Assembly (NCBI RefSeq): GCF_000392615.1
Contig: NZ_KB933404.1
Location: 1-64,000 of the forward strand
Origin: Lysinibacillus sphaericus OT4b.31
GTDB taxonomy: Bacteria; Bacillota; Bacilli; Bacillales_A; Planococcaceae
DNA: 64,000 nt
Reading direction: 5' to 3'
Made by a program: the position numbers and the translations under genes. Within the stretch, counting starts at the first letter, position 1. Each line of letters starts with the position of its first letter. This document shows, piece by piece, positions 34,237-43,140 of this stretch. The notes beneath the pieces are model-generated. The model worked only from the letters and a program-made list of their open reading frames with translations. It was not told the origin of the DNA and made no database searches.

Positions 34237-34704
34237 ATATATGCTTAATCGAAAGAATAATCAACCTTTTTCTAAAAATATTTTTTTATTTTTATAGTGA
34301 TGTACATACAAACCGCATTATATTGGCGTATATTTCATTAGCTAATACACATTTTTATTCACTTGATGTACGACGACTACGAACACAAAAATAAGGGCTT
34401 GTACTCAGTTATAGGTCGTACTATTTAGAAAAGATGTGAGTTGGAAAATTGTGCTTGGAAGTAAGGAGGATAACATTTCACACTATATTGTGGCATTTAA
34501 ATTTCAAGGGTAATCACAGAAATTACTGAATTAAAAAAAGCCTAATTTCTCGTAAATTAATCGAGAATTTAGGCTTTGGCGTTTATTTCAAAGCGTACAT
34601 AAGTTAGAAAAAATAAAGCATAAATATACACGTATATCATGACTTACGTTTCTATAAAAACTTCACTCGTTCTTCCATATTATCATTATTAATTGTTACA
34701 TACT
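34237..34704. other. Divergent/terminal intergenic region
   Basis: Contains the terminator at 34533-34577. On the + strand AAGGAGG at 34464 is followed by ATT and 11 codons (SHYIVAFKFQG) then TAA; too short to call. Nothing else recognised. Confidence 0.45.
34533..34577 (-). terminator. Terminator, probably of the DUF2935 gene
   Basis: AAAGCCTAAATTCTCG-like arms (AAAGCCTAATTTCTCG / CGAGAATTTAGGCTTT) with A run on the left. It lies about 130 bases past the stop. Confidence 0.75.
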
Positions 34705-35553
34705 TTAACTTGGAAAGGCCGTTTTTCCAGTAAGATGTGCTTCAAACAAGTCGATAATTTCAAGAAAATGTTCCGCTTCACGGAAAACATGGTCTGCTAA
34801 TAACGGATGAATAATGCTTTTTATCTTGCATTCTTCGATTAGATCGCGCGCAGTTTTCTTAAAATCACGGAGAGACACTACAGAAACACGATTTTGATCA
34901 AGGAATTGGTCTAATAGTGGCACTGTCTGTGATTGCGGTTTCATGCTTTCTAAATCTCTCGCTTGAAAAAGTAATTCATCAAAATCATTGCTAAACTCTC
35001 TTGCCATATCAACAAGTTTTCTTTCAGAAGGATCAAGAAGGTGCCCTATAAATTTTGCATGATCGGCCATGATTCTTAGATAAAAAACATTCTCTTTGAT
35101 GATTTCATCAGCAAGGGGCTTCAGCTTTCCTTCGTTTAATTCAATTAATCGTTTTCTAAAATAATTGGCCTCACGACTAGTATGATCAACTAATAAGGGA
35201 AAATTATTCGCTCCTGGCAGCTGACAAGTGAGTATTAACCCTAACACTTTCCGTTTAAAAGCAAATATATTTGTCGCGGCTATTTGAACTTCTGTGTTAA
35301 ATCTTCGCATTTGTTCTGGATCGGTTTGGTTGGTCAATTGATGAGATTGTTGTTCAATCTTTTCGAACAAATAATAATATTGATTTGCTTCATTTATTAA
35401 TTGTGTATCTTCGCATCTAAACCCTAATCGAAGGAATAGCGAATGTTCTTTCATAATCCTTGACCAAAACCGAATTTCTTCTAAAGAACGAGCAACAAAC
35501 ATGGATGGTGTAGAACGATTATTAGCATCTGGTACCTCTTCATTCCATTGCAT
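34705..35553 (-). CDS. DUF2935 family protein
   Basis: A 282-residue helical protein made of two similar halves, each a four-helix, ferritin-like bundle. Conserved Glu/His positions that could hold metal: EIRFWSRIMKEHSLFLR, DHTSREANYFRKRL, MADHAKFIGHLLDPSE and LADHVFREAEHFLEII. Members are widespread in Bacilli and Clostridia; function unknown. GGGGGAG lies 8 bases before the ATG. It stands alone. Confidence 0.85.
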   Translation of the reverse strand: MQWNEEVPDANNRSTPSMFVARSLEEIRFWSRIMKEHSLFLRLGFRCEDTQLINEANQYYYLFEKIEQQSHQLTNQTDPEQMRRFNTEVQIAATNIFAFKRKVLGLILTCQLPGANNFPLLVDHTSREANYFRKRLIELNEGKLKPLADEIIKENVFYLRIMADHAKFIGHLLDPSERKLVDMAREFSNDFDELLFQARDLESMKPQSQTVPLLDQFLDQNRVSVVSLRDFKKTARDLIEECKIKSIIHPLLADHVFREAEHFLEIIDLFEAHLTGKTAFPS

Positions 35554-35701
35554 CAGTTAGACTCCCCCTAAAATAAGCTCTTACTCCAACATATTCTCAG
35601 TGAAGTTGTCTTTATGTCTTAACAATAGGCACTGTTAAACAATAAAGGGTATTTTTTTGATTAGAAAAAGGACATACAACGATTGTGATATTCCCTATCG
35701 T

Positions 35702-36207
35702 TTATTTTAATTCCCCTATAAACCAAATTTCCCCTTCATAGTGGCATCCATCTTCATCAGAAATCACTTCTTTAAATCTTGATGTTTGCAATTCATTAGT
35801 AACATGTAATCCCCATTCTCTTTGAATATTTCTATCATCTGATAATCGAAACCACTTTTGATCGTCGTCATTCCTGTAAAAGAAATTTTTAAAATGGGCA
35901 TCCCCTTTAAATACAATAATTTGCGAACCCCACAAATCTGGTAAATTAACTGCAACCACTACTTGATATTTTTCTTTGTCATCTGGTTTCATTTCAATTA
36001 ACTGTTTCTATTCACTAGTGTTTGAATGCATAGTCGTTTAATTTTTTCAGGTGTTTTGTTAGAGTTTATAAAGTCTTGAGCAACTGGTAGGTGCAGATGC
36101 CAATAACCATTGTAAAATTCTGTTGGAAACACCAAAGTATGTTCTTCAATTCCATTAATCATGTTATTAGATTTACGTTTAATGCCACGAACTTTTTTAT
36201 CCCTCAT
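35702..36207 (-). pseudogene. DUF3916-type gene split by a frameshift
   Basis: Two frames read one protein. The first (36207-35998, ATG 7 bases after AAAGGAG) gives RGIKRKSNNMINGIEEHTLV, PTEFYNGYWHLHLPVAQ and KIKRLCIQTLVNR, then stops. The second (to 35702) continues with QLIEMKPDDKEKYQVVVAV and ends GCHYEGEIWFIGELK. In the family I remember these parts as continuous, so a one-base change near 35990-36010 has shifted the frame. The site is not a homopolymer, so a sequencing error is less likely, though possible. Confidence 0.75.
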
Positions 36208-36320
36208 ACTATTTCTCCTTTATATTTAGTGTTACGTAAATGTTCTTAGCTCTTCCTATGTAACAGCAAGATTCATAGATTTAGTCTAACAATGTTTGCT
36301 GCATCTCGAAGAACTTGACA

Positions 36321-36350
36321 AAAATACCCACTTCCTAAAAGAAGTGGGCA
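36321..36350 (-). terminator. Terminator of the PH-domain gene
   Basis: CCCACTTC (36327-36334) / GAAGTGGG (36341-36348), followed by U-rich sequence on the - strand. Confidence 0.75.
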
Positions 36351-36358
36351 CAAGTTTT

Positions 36359-36733
36359 TTATTTTAGTACATATTCAGCTAAAACGCTTTGGACTTTATA
36401 AATATTGAGCGTTTTATTAAACTTTTTTTGCACTAAGCCACCCGCTGAAAGCCAAATTTTCAGCTTTGCATCTAGATCAAAATTCCCTGCTGTCTCAATT
36501 GAGAAATGTACAATATTTTTATATGGTATCGAATGGTATTCCACTTTCTTACCTGTCACGCCCTGTTTATCAATTAAAATCAGCCGTTTATTGGTGAAAA
36601 CAAATAAGTCACGAATTAACTTATATGCATGTTCCACTTGTTCAGAATTCGTTAATAATTCTTTAATCTCACTTTCAACCTCAGCGACATTTGTTTCAGA
36701 AGCATTCCCCATCAAGCCATTTAAAAAGCCCAT
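36359..36733 (-). CDS. Bacterial PH-domain protein
   Basis: A 124-residue soluble protein with the bacterial pleckstrin-homology fold: VEHAYKLIRDLFVFTNKRLI, GVTGKKVEYHSIPYKNIVHF and AKLKIWLSAGG, typical of the YvbH/DUF1696-like group. Start ATG 36733 (MGFLNGLMG) matches the usual family start; an upstream in-frame ATG (MKKDGGGI) is possible. Role unknown; PH domains of this type may bind partner proteins or oligomerise. Confidence 0.82.
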   Translation of the reverse strand: MGFLNGLMGNASETNVAEVESEIKELLTNSEQVEHAYKLIRDLFVFTNKRLILIDKQGVTGKKVEYHSIPYKNIVHFSIETAGNFDLDAKLKIWLSAGGLVQKKFNKTLNIYKVQSVLAEYVLK

Positions 36734-37103
36734 TATCCCACCGCCATCCTTTTTCATACAATTATACCATTTATTCAGCAGAGTAAAAGTATGGAGCGGT
36801 ATGCTATTCACAGTAAAAAAGTTAAGAACCATTAAGTCAAATTTCACCGATGCAACGTTTAGATCGAGCCGAAGAAGTGGCAAAAACCGCGTTATCCATG
36901 GCTAGTGACAACTCAACTTCCATGACTGGTGTATTTTATATTTACTTCATCTCACAATTGTACATACCAATCGTTAAGGAGATATCTTGTAACATCTATT
37001 GTTGAGCTGTACAATGCTGTGAAACTCTAAATATTCTCTATAAAAATTTGCAGTTTCCACCCACATCCTGCAAACTAAGTATAATACTAGTTAGAGAGGA
37101 AGA
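36734..37103. other. Intergenic region with an SDR gene fragment
   Basis: Holds the remnant at 36850-36930 and the promoter of the SLH gene. Nothing else recognised. Confidence 0.5.
36850..36930 (+). pseudogene. Fragment of an SDR dehydrogenase C-terminus
   Basis: On the + strand the frame reads MQRLDRAEEVAKTALSMASD then NSTSMTG, which is the C-terminal signature of SDR enzymes (RLGxxEEVAxxxLFLASDxSxxxTG). The expected VDGG end and the rest of the gene are absent. It has no ribosome binding site. Confidence 0.6.
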
Positions 37104-38135
37104 ATGATAATGAAACAATTAGTATGCCTGATATTACTGTCAGTACTTGTTGTCGGGGGCGGCTATACAGTAGACGCAGCTAGTTTTAAAGATGTGCCGG
37201 AAGAGCATTTTGCTTATGAAGCAATTATGTGGGCGGAGGAATATGCCATTATCGATGGCTACGCAGATGGGACATTCAAGCCAAATTTAACGATTACCGA
37301 GCAACAATTTGCAAAACTACTTGCAAATTACTATGAGCTTGAAACACCCTACGATGAGTTAAATAAACAGACGCCTTCTGCAAACTGGTCAGATGAATAT
37401 TACGATCGTCTTGCCAGCTATGGTGTGCCACTCAACGGTTATTTTGATAATACTATTCGAGCAGCCGCTGTGAAGCGTGGCGTAGTGGCACAAGCAATTA
37501 CTCATATAGCGAACGGTAAACATGGGTTAGACGCATCCATTCAATTTTTACTCGATTCTTACATTTCCACTGGGCAAAATCCTCAATATGAAAATCGTAA
37601 CTTGCAAAAGTTTTTTGGCGTGTCCAACAATATGACACGTGCCCAAGTCGTTACATTGCTACACCGTATGGATTCGAGAAATTTATATGAAATCTCTGAG
37701 GATGCGCAAGAAATTCATCTAAATGCAAGCAATGCTTCTTTAAATACACTTGCAAAAATTGGACAAAATCAGCTTGATAAAACAATGCAACAAACGACAC
37801 CTGCCAAAAGTGCATGGGAAGGCATTTATACCTATTACTATAAATGGGGCAAAGGAGCGACTGATTACAACCGCCGTGATGCCATCATTTCAAACGCCAC
37901 AAGTAAGAGCTTCTACATCTCACTGACAGCCAATGATGGACAAGAATCTGGTCGTGTAGATGGGACAGCGACCATTACCTCTAGTTCAAAAGCTGTTATG
38001 AACAAATCCACAAATGGCAACCGTTGCGTGCTAGAATTTGAGCGACTCAATAATGCTCTTAAAATAACAGAAGTAGACTGTATAGCTGAGCATGATGAAG
38101 GTACAAACTTTTCAGGGACATTGAAAAAACAATGA
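37104..38135 (+). CDS. S-layer-homology (SLH) domain exported protein
   Basis: A 343-residue secreted protein. Signal peptide ends near GYTVDAAS; SLH motif follows directly (FKDVPEEHFAYEAIMWAEEY, IDGYADGTFKPNLTITEQQF), with a second degenerate SLH region to about residue 195 (NMTRAQVVTLLHRM). The C-terminal 130 residues form a separate domain (SAWEGIYTYYYKWGKGATDY, then FERLNNALKITEVDC). SLH domains anchor proteins to pyruvylated secondary wall polymers. GAGAGG precedes two ATGs (37104, 37110). Confidence 0.85.
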   Translation: MIMKQLVCLILLSVLVVGGGYTVDAASFKDVPEEHFAYEAIMWAEEYAIIDGYADGTFKPNLTITEQQFAKLLANYYELETPYDELNKQTPSANWSDEYYDRLASYGVPLNGYFDNTIRAAAVKRGVVAQAITHIANGKHGLDASIQFLLDSYISTGQNPQYENRNLQKFFGVSNNMTRAQVVTLLHRMDSRNLYEISEDAQEIHLNASNASLNTLAKIGQNQLDKTMQQTTPAKSAWEGIYTYYYKWGKGATDYNRRDAIISNATSKSFYISLTANDGQESGRVDGTATITSSSKAVMNKSTNGNRCVLEFERLNNALKITEVDCIAEHDEGTNFSGTLKKQ

Positions 38136-38474
38136 CACGTGACTTTGTCCCAGCTCGATGCTAAAGAGAACATCATGACGCCTATTTAAAAAACAACGGT
38201 TGCGTCACTGTATTGGTAGTAAATTTATCGTCATGCAAGTCTAAAAGTGCGAAATGGATTAAATTATCCATTCGCACTTTTTTTTGAAAACGACTATCAA
38301 ATGCTCCGTGTAAAGCTATCGCATTACTTCTCTTAAAATTTCACATTTCAATTTACATGAAATACGTCAATAAACATACAATTTCCCCCTATTTCATGAT
38401 CAATTTAATTTATATTTACTTTAACACTTGTAATGTTGTCCAAATTACTATATTTTAGTATTAATCATTACTAA
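38136..38474. other. Intergenic region with terminator
   Basis: Holds the SLH-gene terminator, a loose inverted repeat TGACGC/GCGTCA (38176-38206), and the promoter of the next gene. No ORF seen. Confidence 0.5.
38243..38286 (+). terminator. Terminator of the SLH gene
   Basis: AAAAGTGCGAAATGGAT pairs with ATCCATTCGCACTTTT, then further T. Confidence 0.9.
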
Positions 38475-38497
38475 TTGAAAATGATAATCAATGAGAA
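38475..38497. promoter_or_regulatory. Candidate Fur box
   Basis: TGAAAATGATAATCAATGAG fits the overlapping TGATAATNATTATCA units of Bacillus Fur sites and lies 23 bases before the start of the reductase gene. Confidence 0.65.
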
Positions 38498-38519
38498 TAA
38501 ACTAATTAGGAGATATGCT

Positions 38520-39572
38520 ATGAATAACATTTATGATGTAACAATAATTGGTGGCGGCCCTAGTGGACTATATAGTGCTTTTTATGCAGGACTTCGTGAT
38601 TTAAAAACAAAAATAATCGAATACAAATCCGTACTTGGCGGAAAAATTCACGTCTATCCTGAAAAGTTAATTTGGGATATTGGCGCTTTACCAGCAACAC
38701 CTGCTCAAAAGGTTATTGATAATTTAGTAGAACAAGGTCTGACATTTGACCCTACTGTTTGTTTAAATACAAAAGTTGATATCGTTTCGAAGGAAGATGA
38801 TATTTTCATCATTACAACGAGTACAGGTGAAAAACATTATTCAAAAAATGTCATTGTTGCTGTTGGTGGAGGAATTATTAGTCCTATTAAGCTCGACTTA
38901 GAAGGTGCAGAAAAATTCGAAGTTTCCAATCTTCATTACACAATTCGTGGCATCGAACGCTTCAAGGATAAATCTTTATTAATTTCTGGTGGTGGTAACT
39001 CTGCTATCGACTGGGCATGTGACTTACTAGATATTGCAAAAGACATTACGATTATTTATCGCGGAGAAGAAATCTCTGCTCATGAAGCACAAGTGAAAAA
39101 GTTACAAGCGTATGGCATACCTATCATTACACAAACGTCTATTAAAACATTGGTAGCGAACGAAGAAAAAACAAAAATCAAAAGAGTCATTATCGAAAAC
39201 AAGGGTACAAATGAAACAGCAACGCTTGTTATAGATGAAGTATTGATTAATCATGGCTATGACCGAGATCAATCCTTCTCCTTCGATCACGCTATTCAGC
39301 CTGAACGCGATGGAATTCGCAATTACTTTTTACAAACAAATACTGGCTGTCAAACAACGATTGAAGGATTATATGCAGTTGGAGATATTGCACAATACGA
39401 TGGAAAAATCCATTTAATTGCTGGCGCATTTCAAGATGCCGTTAACGCAGTAAATAGCATTAAACTAACGATTGAGCCTGAAGCCAATAAAATGGCGACC
39501 GTTTCTTCACACAATGATGTATTTGCATCGAGAAACCGCGCGATTATTAATGATACATTACTAAAAGTTTAA
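38520..39572 (+). CDS. Ferredoxin/flavodoxin-NADP+ reductase, thioredoxin-reductase type
   Basis: A 350-residue FAD/NADPH flavoprotein. FAD motif GGGPSGLYSAFYAG at the N-terminus, NADPH motif ISGGGNSAIDWACDL (about 155-170), and C-terminal FAD-binding GLYAVGDIAQYDGKIHLIAG. The redox-active CxxC of thioredoxin reductase is absent, which defines the YumC/YcgT ferredoxin-NADP reductase group. B. subtilis ycgT is Fur regulated, and a Fur-like box lies here too, suggesting a role in iron release or flavodoxin reduction under iron limitation. TAGGAG is 7 bases before ATG 38520. Confidence 0.88.
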   Translation: MNNIYDVTIIGGGPSGLYSAFYAGLRDLKTKIIEYKSVLGGKIHVYPEKLIWDIGALPATPAQKVIDNLVEQGLTFDPTVCLNTKVDIVSKEDDIFIITTSTGEKHYSKNVIVAVGGGIISPIKLDLEGAEKFEVSNLHYTIRGIERFKDKSLLISGGGNSAIDWACDLLDIAKDITIIYRGEEISAHEAQVKKLQAYGIPIITQTSIKTLVANEEKTKIKRVIIENKGTNETATLVIDEVLINHGYDRDQSFSFDHAIQPERDGIRNYFLQTNTGCQTTIEGLYAVGDIAQYDGKIHLIAGAFQDAVNAVNSIKLTIEPEANKMATVSSHNDVFASRNRAIINDTLLKV

Positions 39573-39583
39573 CTATCCAACTA

Positions 39584-39623
39584 AAAAAGGCAGCTTGAGA
39601 TATAACGAAAGCTGCCTTTTTGC
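39584..39623 (+). terminator. Bidirectional terminator
   Basis: AAAAAAGGCAGCTT / AAGCTGCCTTTTT arms between the convergent reductase and LysR genes. Confidence 0.88.
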
Positions 39624-39651
39624 TTGCGTTCATTTAAAACCAGACAACTCT

Positions 39652-40539
39652 TTAAAGTTCCTTATACCTGTCAATAGCAATCTCTATAAAATCAGCAAGA
39701 TACGGGGATATATGTTTATCTTTATGCCAAGCAATATCGGTAAAAATCGCCGCTAAATTCAGCGTTGTGGGCAATTCCTTTAAGCGTTTGTTCTCTAACT
39801 CCTTCTCCACCACCATTTTTGGTAAGAATGTGATGCCTAAGCCTGCCATTACGCATTGCTTGATGGCTTCAATACTAGCAAATTCAATCAATTGCGCTGG
39901 ATAGACCCCTTCTTGTTGCAAGTGAGATTCCAATTGATTTCGGTAAGAACAGCCATTTTCAGTTAACAACATCGTTGCATCTGAAAAGTGTTGGGCAGAT
40001 AATGCACTTTTTTGCAGGACAGTAGATGGTGCACTTATAAACACTAGTTGCTCTTGAATGAGTCGTTCACGATGTAGCATAGGTGTGTCCTTGTACGTAT
40101 CGGTAATGAAAGCGACATCTAAGTTTCCCGACTGTAATAAGTCTTTTGCAATTTCAGTCGTATGCACAGGTTTAAAAATAATTTTCACTTGCGGATGGCG
40201 TTGTTGAAATAATTGCAAAATGCTTGGCAGGCGATACACACATTGACTTTCCTGAGCACCTATTGTTAATACTGCATGTGTATGCTCGCTGGATAATGCT
40301 CTTTTCATTTCAGTACCTAGTTCCAGCATTTTCTGGGCATACTGTTGTAGTCTGCTCCCCTCTTCCGTGAGTGTAATTCGCTTACCAAGACGCTCAAATA
40401 ACACTGTTCCTAGCTCTTCTTCTAATGATTTAATCTGAGCGGTGATACTGGACTGCGCGTAACCTAATTGCTGAGCAGTTTGTGTAAAGCTTAAAGTTTT
40501 CGAAGCGGTTAGGAATGTTTGTAACTGTTTAATATCCAT
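39652..40539 (-). CDS. LysR-family transcriptional regulator
   Basis: A 295-residue LTTR: N-terminal winged HTH (DIKQLQTFLTASKTLSFTQT, YAQSSITAQIKSLEEELG) and a periplasmic-binding-protein-like effector domain. Start ATG 40539 is set by GAGGTGAAGG; the longest frame begins 38 codons earlier inside the divergent promoter. It is divergent from an NADPH-dependent FMN reductase, which it probably controls through the inverted repeat at 40563-40583. Confidence 0.88.
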   Translation of the reverse strand: MDIKQLQTFLTASKTLSFTQTAQQLGYAQSSITAQIKSLEEELGTVLFERLGKRITLTEEGSRLQQYAQKMLELGTEMKRALSSEHTHAVLTIGAQESQCVYRLPSILQLFQQRHPQVKIIFKPVHTTEIAKDLLQSGNLDVAFITDTYKDTPMLHRERLIQEQLVFISAPSTVLQKSALSAQHFSDATMLLTENGCSYRNQLESHLQQEGVYPAQLIEFASIEAIKQCVMAGLGITFLPKMVVEKELENKRLKELPTTLNLAAIFTDIAWHKDKHISPYLADFIEIAIDRYKEL

Positions 40540-40562
40540 CGCCTTCACCTCTAAATCGTTTT

Positions 40563-40583
40563 TTTCGATACATTCCATCGAAA
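40563..40583. promoter_or_regulatory. Candidate LysR binding site
   Basis: TTTCGAT-7 nt-ATCGAAA, perfect 7-bp arms, in the 114-base divergent intergenic region; a further half-site TCGAT lies 13 bases to the right. Confidence 0.6.
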
Positions 40584-40623
40584 CATTCAGCTTTCTCGAT
40601 AGTAAAAGAAAGTATACACTATT

Positions 40624-40629
40624 TATAAT
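40624..40629 (+). promoter_or_regulatory. -10 element of the FMN reductase gene
   Basis: TATAAT 25 bases before the ATG; no good -35 box, in keeping with an activator-dependent LysR target. Confidence 0.45.
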
Positions 40630-40653
40630 GTGAAAAATAGAGGAGGAAATCAT

Positions 40654-41211
40654 ATGAATATCACTGCTTTTATCGGCAGCTCAAGACCATACAGCAATAG
40701 TGAAAAACTTACCGACTATGTATTAGAGGGCGTTGCGCATCAAAAGTTATTTATAAAGGATTTAAACATTCAGCCAATCGATGATTTACGCCATTCTGCA
40801 CAAGGCTTTCAATTTGTGGATGATGATTACGACCAGATTATCCATGCACTTATGACAAGTGACATCGTGCTCTTTGCGACGCCAATATATTGGTACAGCA
40901 TGTCCGGCATCATGAAAAATATGGTAGACCGACTGAGTCACGCTATCCGAGATGAACGCTTTCCACAGTTAAAAGAGAAATTGCTGACAACACAAGCAAT
41001 AGTCCTTGCTGTTGGTGGCGATGATCCGAAAATAAAGGGATTGCCAATGATTCAACAATTCCACTATATCTTTAACTTTTTAAATATGCCCTTCTCGTCT
41101 TATATTCTTGGAGAAGCAAACAAACCTGGTGAGATTGCCAATGACGAACAGGCTGTTGCACAAGCAGCACTTTTAAACAAGCAGCTAAAAACAATGACAA
41201 GTAGAATTTGA
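40654..41211 (+). CDS. NADPH-dependent FMN reductase/flavodoxin-fold oxidoreductase
   Basis: A 185-residue flavodoxin-like protein. FMN phosphate loop GSSRPYSNSEKL at the N-terminus and TPIYWYSMSGIMKNMVDRLS, the segment lining the flavin. Such enzymes reduce free flavin, quinones or azo compounds. Start ATG 40654 is 6 bases after GAGGAGG; an in-frame GTG at 40630 lies before the site. Probable target of the divergent LysR regulator. Confidence 0.88.
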   Translation: MNITAFIGSSRPYSNSEKLTDYVLEGVAHQKLFIKDLNIQPIDDLRHSAQGFQFVDDDYDQIIHALMTSDIVLFATPIYWYSMSGIMKNMVDRLSHAIRDERFPQLKEKLLTTQAIVLAVGGDDPKIKGLPMIQQFHYIFNFLNMPFSSYILGEANKPGEIANDEQAVAQAALLNKQLKTMTSRI

Positions 41212-41636
41212 ATATAGCTAGTCACTAAGACATTTCTACAGAAAATAATACACCACAATGTCTGTACGATTTTATCACCGTATCATTGAATGATTGCTTT
41301 CTGGGTCAGTTCCTATATAATTATTCTATGTGAGTAAATTTGATATAGATTTTTCCATATTAATTATAAGAATGATATTTTATCATCAATCATCGTATAG
41401 GATAGATTATTTCCGCCGGTAGCAGTGGGATTGCACTACTGACGTGCTTTTTCGCCAATTGCACCGTCAAGAACCGATGGAATCTACAGTTGCGCCGATA
41501 GAATACCGATTCTCGCTTATATTTCTTTAATATTGGTTCTATTTTGAAGGCAATTAGCTCATTATAAATAAAGAACACGAAATAAAGGCGCATTCTGTTA
41601 CAAGGAATTATGTCCGTTACAACAAAGGAGCACATT
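41212..41636. other. Intergenic, no supported gene
   Basis: A 425-base AT-rich stretch. A leftward frame of 81 codons exists at 41390-41635 but has no ribosome binding site and covers the upstream region of the HEAT gene. No repeat or RNA recognised. Confidence 0.45.
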
Positions 41637-42062
41637 ATGAAAATGCAAACTGAGTTACCAGAAAACTACCAAGATTTAAAAAAGGCTGCCAACTACACTT
41701 CAAGCTGGCGTGAGCGCTTGGCTGCTGTGCAAACACTAAGTAGCTATAAACATGAACAAGTTATTGACTTACTACACAATCGTGTGAAGGCAGATACTGT
41801 GTTTGCTGTACAGCAAGCGGCATATGAAGCATTAACGAAATTTGGTGAGGATGTCAAACAGCCTACCCGCCGTAAATTCGAGCTTATCAAAGGTGCGGAA
41901 AAAGTATTTGTGCGCGTAAAGAAAAGTTTACCCGCAGATCATACATTGTCAGACTTCGCGGATAAGCTAAAGCGTACACGTCTAGATGTCTACGATGCCT
42001 ACGAAGGTGATCAAGGTGAAAACTTCCTACCATGGCTAGAAGCGAAATGGCAAACTATCTAA
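41637..42062 (+). CDS. HEAT-repeat-like small protein
   Basis: A 141-residue soluble protein. Two helical repeat units are seen (WRERLAAVQTLSSYKHEQVI and VFAVQQAAYEALTKFGEDVK), the HEAT/PBS-lyase type used for protein contacts, then a basic linker and an acidic C-terminus with Trp residues. AAAGGAG lies 6 bases before ATG 41637. Function unknown. Confidence 0.75.
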   Translation: MKMQTELPENYQDLKKAANYTSSWRERLAAVQTLSSYKHEQVIDLLHNRVKADTVFAVQQAAYEALTKFGEDVKQPTRRKFELIKGAEKVFVRVKKSLPADHTLSDFADKLKRTRLDVYDAYEGDQGENFLPWLEAKWQTI

Positions 42063-42092
42063 GTAAGGAAATATAGCTACACATTTTGTATG

Positions 42093-42140
42093 AAAAAACC
42101 AGCAATTAGTACGATTTCCTCGTAAATTGCTGGTTTTTTA
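42093..42140 (+). terminator. Bidirectional terminator
   Basis: AAAAAACCAGCAATT and AATTGCTGGTTTTTT arms around an 18-nt loop, between convergent genes. Confidence 0.85.
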
Positions 42141-42154
42141 TATGCCTATGTTGA

Positions 42155-43060
42155 TTATTTTTTTCGTTTCCACAACACAATGCCTATAATAACGGCCAGT
42201 AAAGCAACAATGGCAACAATCCATATAGTGTTGGAGCTTGAGGATGCTGTGTCAGCCGCTTCGCTCGATTGCTGTTGTTCTCTTGGCGTAGCGTTTGGAA
42301 CTTGTTCTTTTGTTTCTTCTGTCGCTGCCTGTGTAGTCGTTCCAAGTTGAATGTATTGTAACGTTGGCGTAGACGTATTCGTTGTCTGTGCATCATGACC
42401 ATGATGATGACCGCCGCTTGTCGTCAAAATGGACTTTTCTAATTTTTGACCAACCCAGCTTTTTGCCTCAGTGGAATCTGCAAAAATTCGTGGATGACCT
42501 GAAAGCATATATGTTTCACCATCAATTACTAGACCTGTTTCATCCCCTGTTACAACATCTTCCACTGTACCAGTAGGGCCATATGAAAATCCACCCATCT
42601 GTAGCAACGTGTGACCACCCATATCGACATCTAGGTTTTCTGTTAAAAAGGCAATATACGCTTCTTTTGTTAACGTTGCTTCCGGTTTTTCTAATTCTAG
42701 TTTATTATGATATAATGCAATATTGATTTCTTTATACGTTATATCTCCATCTAGTGAAGATACATACTCCTCGTTTTTTGCTGCTTGTGCCAGTTCATCA
42801 ACTGTTGAACCTTCAAGACCGAAGAAAGCGCCTACCCAGCCAGCAAAATCCTTACGTGATAAATTTTCTGTTGGATTTAATGCCATATCTGCACCATTAT
42901 AGCCAAGGAGCCCAGTACTATGGAGTACCATGATTTCCTGTAAATCTGGCGTTGTAGCAGGAACATCCGTATAAAGCATACTCTTATCCATTGTATGCGC
43001 ATAAGCCACTGGAGAAAGGAGCAGTGTACTCATCAGTATCATTAGTATATATTTCCTCAA
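42155..43060 (-). CDS. Exported, C-terminally anchored surface protein with SLH-like segment
   Basis: A 301-residue protein. Start TTG 43060 is 6 bases after AAGGTGGG and gives a clean signal peptide ending VAYA. The N-terminal part resembles an SLH repeat (YTDVPATTPDLQEIMVLHST, GYNGADMALNPTENLSRKDF), the middle is a globular domain, then a His cluster (GGHHHGHD), a Ser/Thr/Gln-rich linker, one membrane helix and KRKK. The His cluster might bind metal; function unknown. Confidence 0.75.
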   Translation of the reverse strand: MRKYILMILMSTLLLSPVAYAHTMDKSMLYTDVPATTPDLQEIMVLHSTGLLGYNGADMALNPTENLSRKDFAGWVGAFFGLEGSTVDELAQAAKNEEYVSSLDGDITYKEINIALYHNKLELEKPEATLTKEAYIAFLTENLDVDMGGHTLLQMGGFSYGPTGTVEDVVTGDETGLVIDGETYMLSGHPRIFADSTEAKSWVGQKLEKSILTTSGGHHHGHDAQTTNTSTPTLQYIQLGTTTQAATEETKEQVPNATPREQQQSSEAADTASSSSNTIWIVAIVALLAVIIGIVLWKRKK

Positions 43061-43140
43061 AATTATCCCACCTTCCAATCCAATAGTATACATCCTAAAT
43101 GTGTTGGAAGTATGAAATTCGCTAGGTTAAATTCATACGG

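Noticed and set aside
41390-41635. 81-codon leftward frame
   Set aside because: No ribosome binding site and no recognised motif; overlaps the upstream region of the HEAT gene.
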